From NCBI GenBank assembly GCA_024644515.1, contig JAHEHN010000009.1:7877-43616 (forward strand): a stretch of DNA of 35,740 nt, in the 5' to 3' direction. The stretch's first letter is position 1. Every line of letters begins with the position of its first letter. Below are positions 35,688 through 35,740 of the stretch, one piece after another. The DNA comes from Gammaproteobacteria bacterium. GTDB lineage: Bacteria > Pseudomonadota > Gammaproteobacteria > Pseudomonadales > Pseudohongiellaceae. The notes beneath the pieces are model-generated. The model did not search any database. It saw only the letters and a program-made list of their open reading frames with translations, and was not told where the DNA came from. The position numbers and the translations under genes were made by a program.

Positions 35688-35740
35688 CTTCAGAAAAGCG
35701 TCTCACAATCTTTGAATTGAGATGCCTGACTATCTTTATC

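Overview
The window looks like a chromosomal segment of a free-living, Gram-negative gammaproteobacterium. The order rppH-ptsP-lgt-thyA-folA, the glnK/ubiK/comM neighbourhood, a HitAB/SfuB-type Fe(III) importer behind a strong Fur box, UbiH-family and UbiK ubiquinone proteins, and a cytochrome c5 all fit that class. I cannot name the genus from sequence alone. No tRNA, rRNA, IS element, prophage or CRISPR array is visible.

Layout. (1) 1-1391 (-): a lipoprotein with a metallo-beta-lactamase fold that runs off the left edge, then about 670 bp without a convincing gene. (2) 2063-15413 (+): a seven-gene, 13.4 kb operon closed by a strong terminator. It encodes a VWA/glutamine-amidotransferase-like membrane protein, a secreted caspase-fold protein without an evident catalytic Cys, a secreted TPR-gluzincin metallopeptidase, a MoxR AAA+ ATPase, a DUF58 protein, a BatA-VWA membrane protein and a giant DUF4175-type protein with Gly and Gln/Gly low-complexity tracts. 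(3) 15566-16441 (+): a small secreted protein of unknown role and a VOC-fold protein. (4) 16468-22060 (-): folA, thyA, lgt, ptsP, rppH and gcvH. (5) 22202-26278 (-): iron ABC permease and binding protein, then a ubiquinone-type FAD hydroxylase. (6) 26301-30867: ribA (+) with an unusual leader, DUF1499 (-), rsmE (+), glnK (-), ubiK (+), and comM (-) interrupted by one in-frame stop codon. (7) 31038-35687 (-): cytochrome c5, a matrixin metalloprotease translationally coupled to a secreted partner, and rfbB-rfbD of dTDP-rhamnose synthesis.

How the genes work together. The most interesting region is the 2-15 kb operon. MoxR ATPases typically act with VWA proteins as chaperone-like assemblies. Here a MoxR/DUF58/VWA core is joined to an exported caspase-fold protein, an exported metallopeptidase and a very large membrane-anchored coiled-coil protein. 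This suggests an envelope-spanning machine with a periplasmic proteolytic or surveillance arm. That function is inference: I recognise the individual families but not a named system with this gene set. The rest of the window is mostly housekeeping, with several regulatory or structural oddities: a perfect Shine-Dalgarno before a five-codon ORF upstream of ribA, a terminator embedded in the rsmE coding region, a hairpin in the glnK leader, a split comM, and a TAGTG-coupled matrixin pair.
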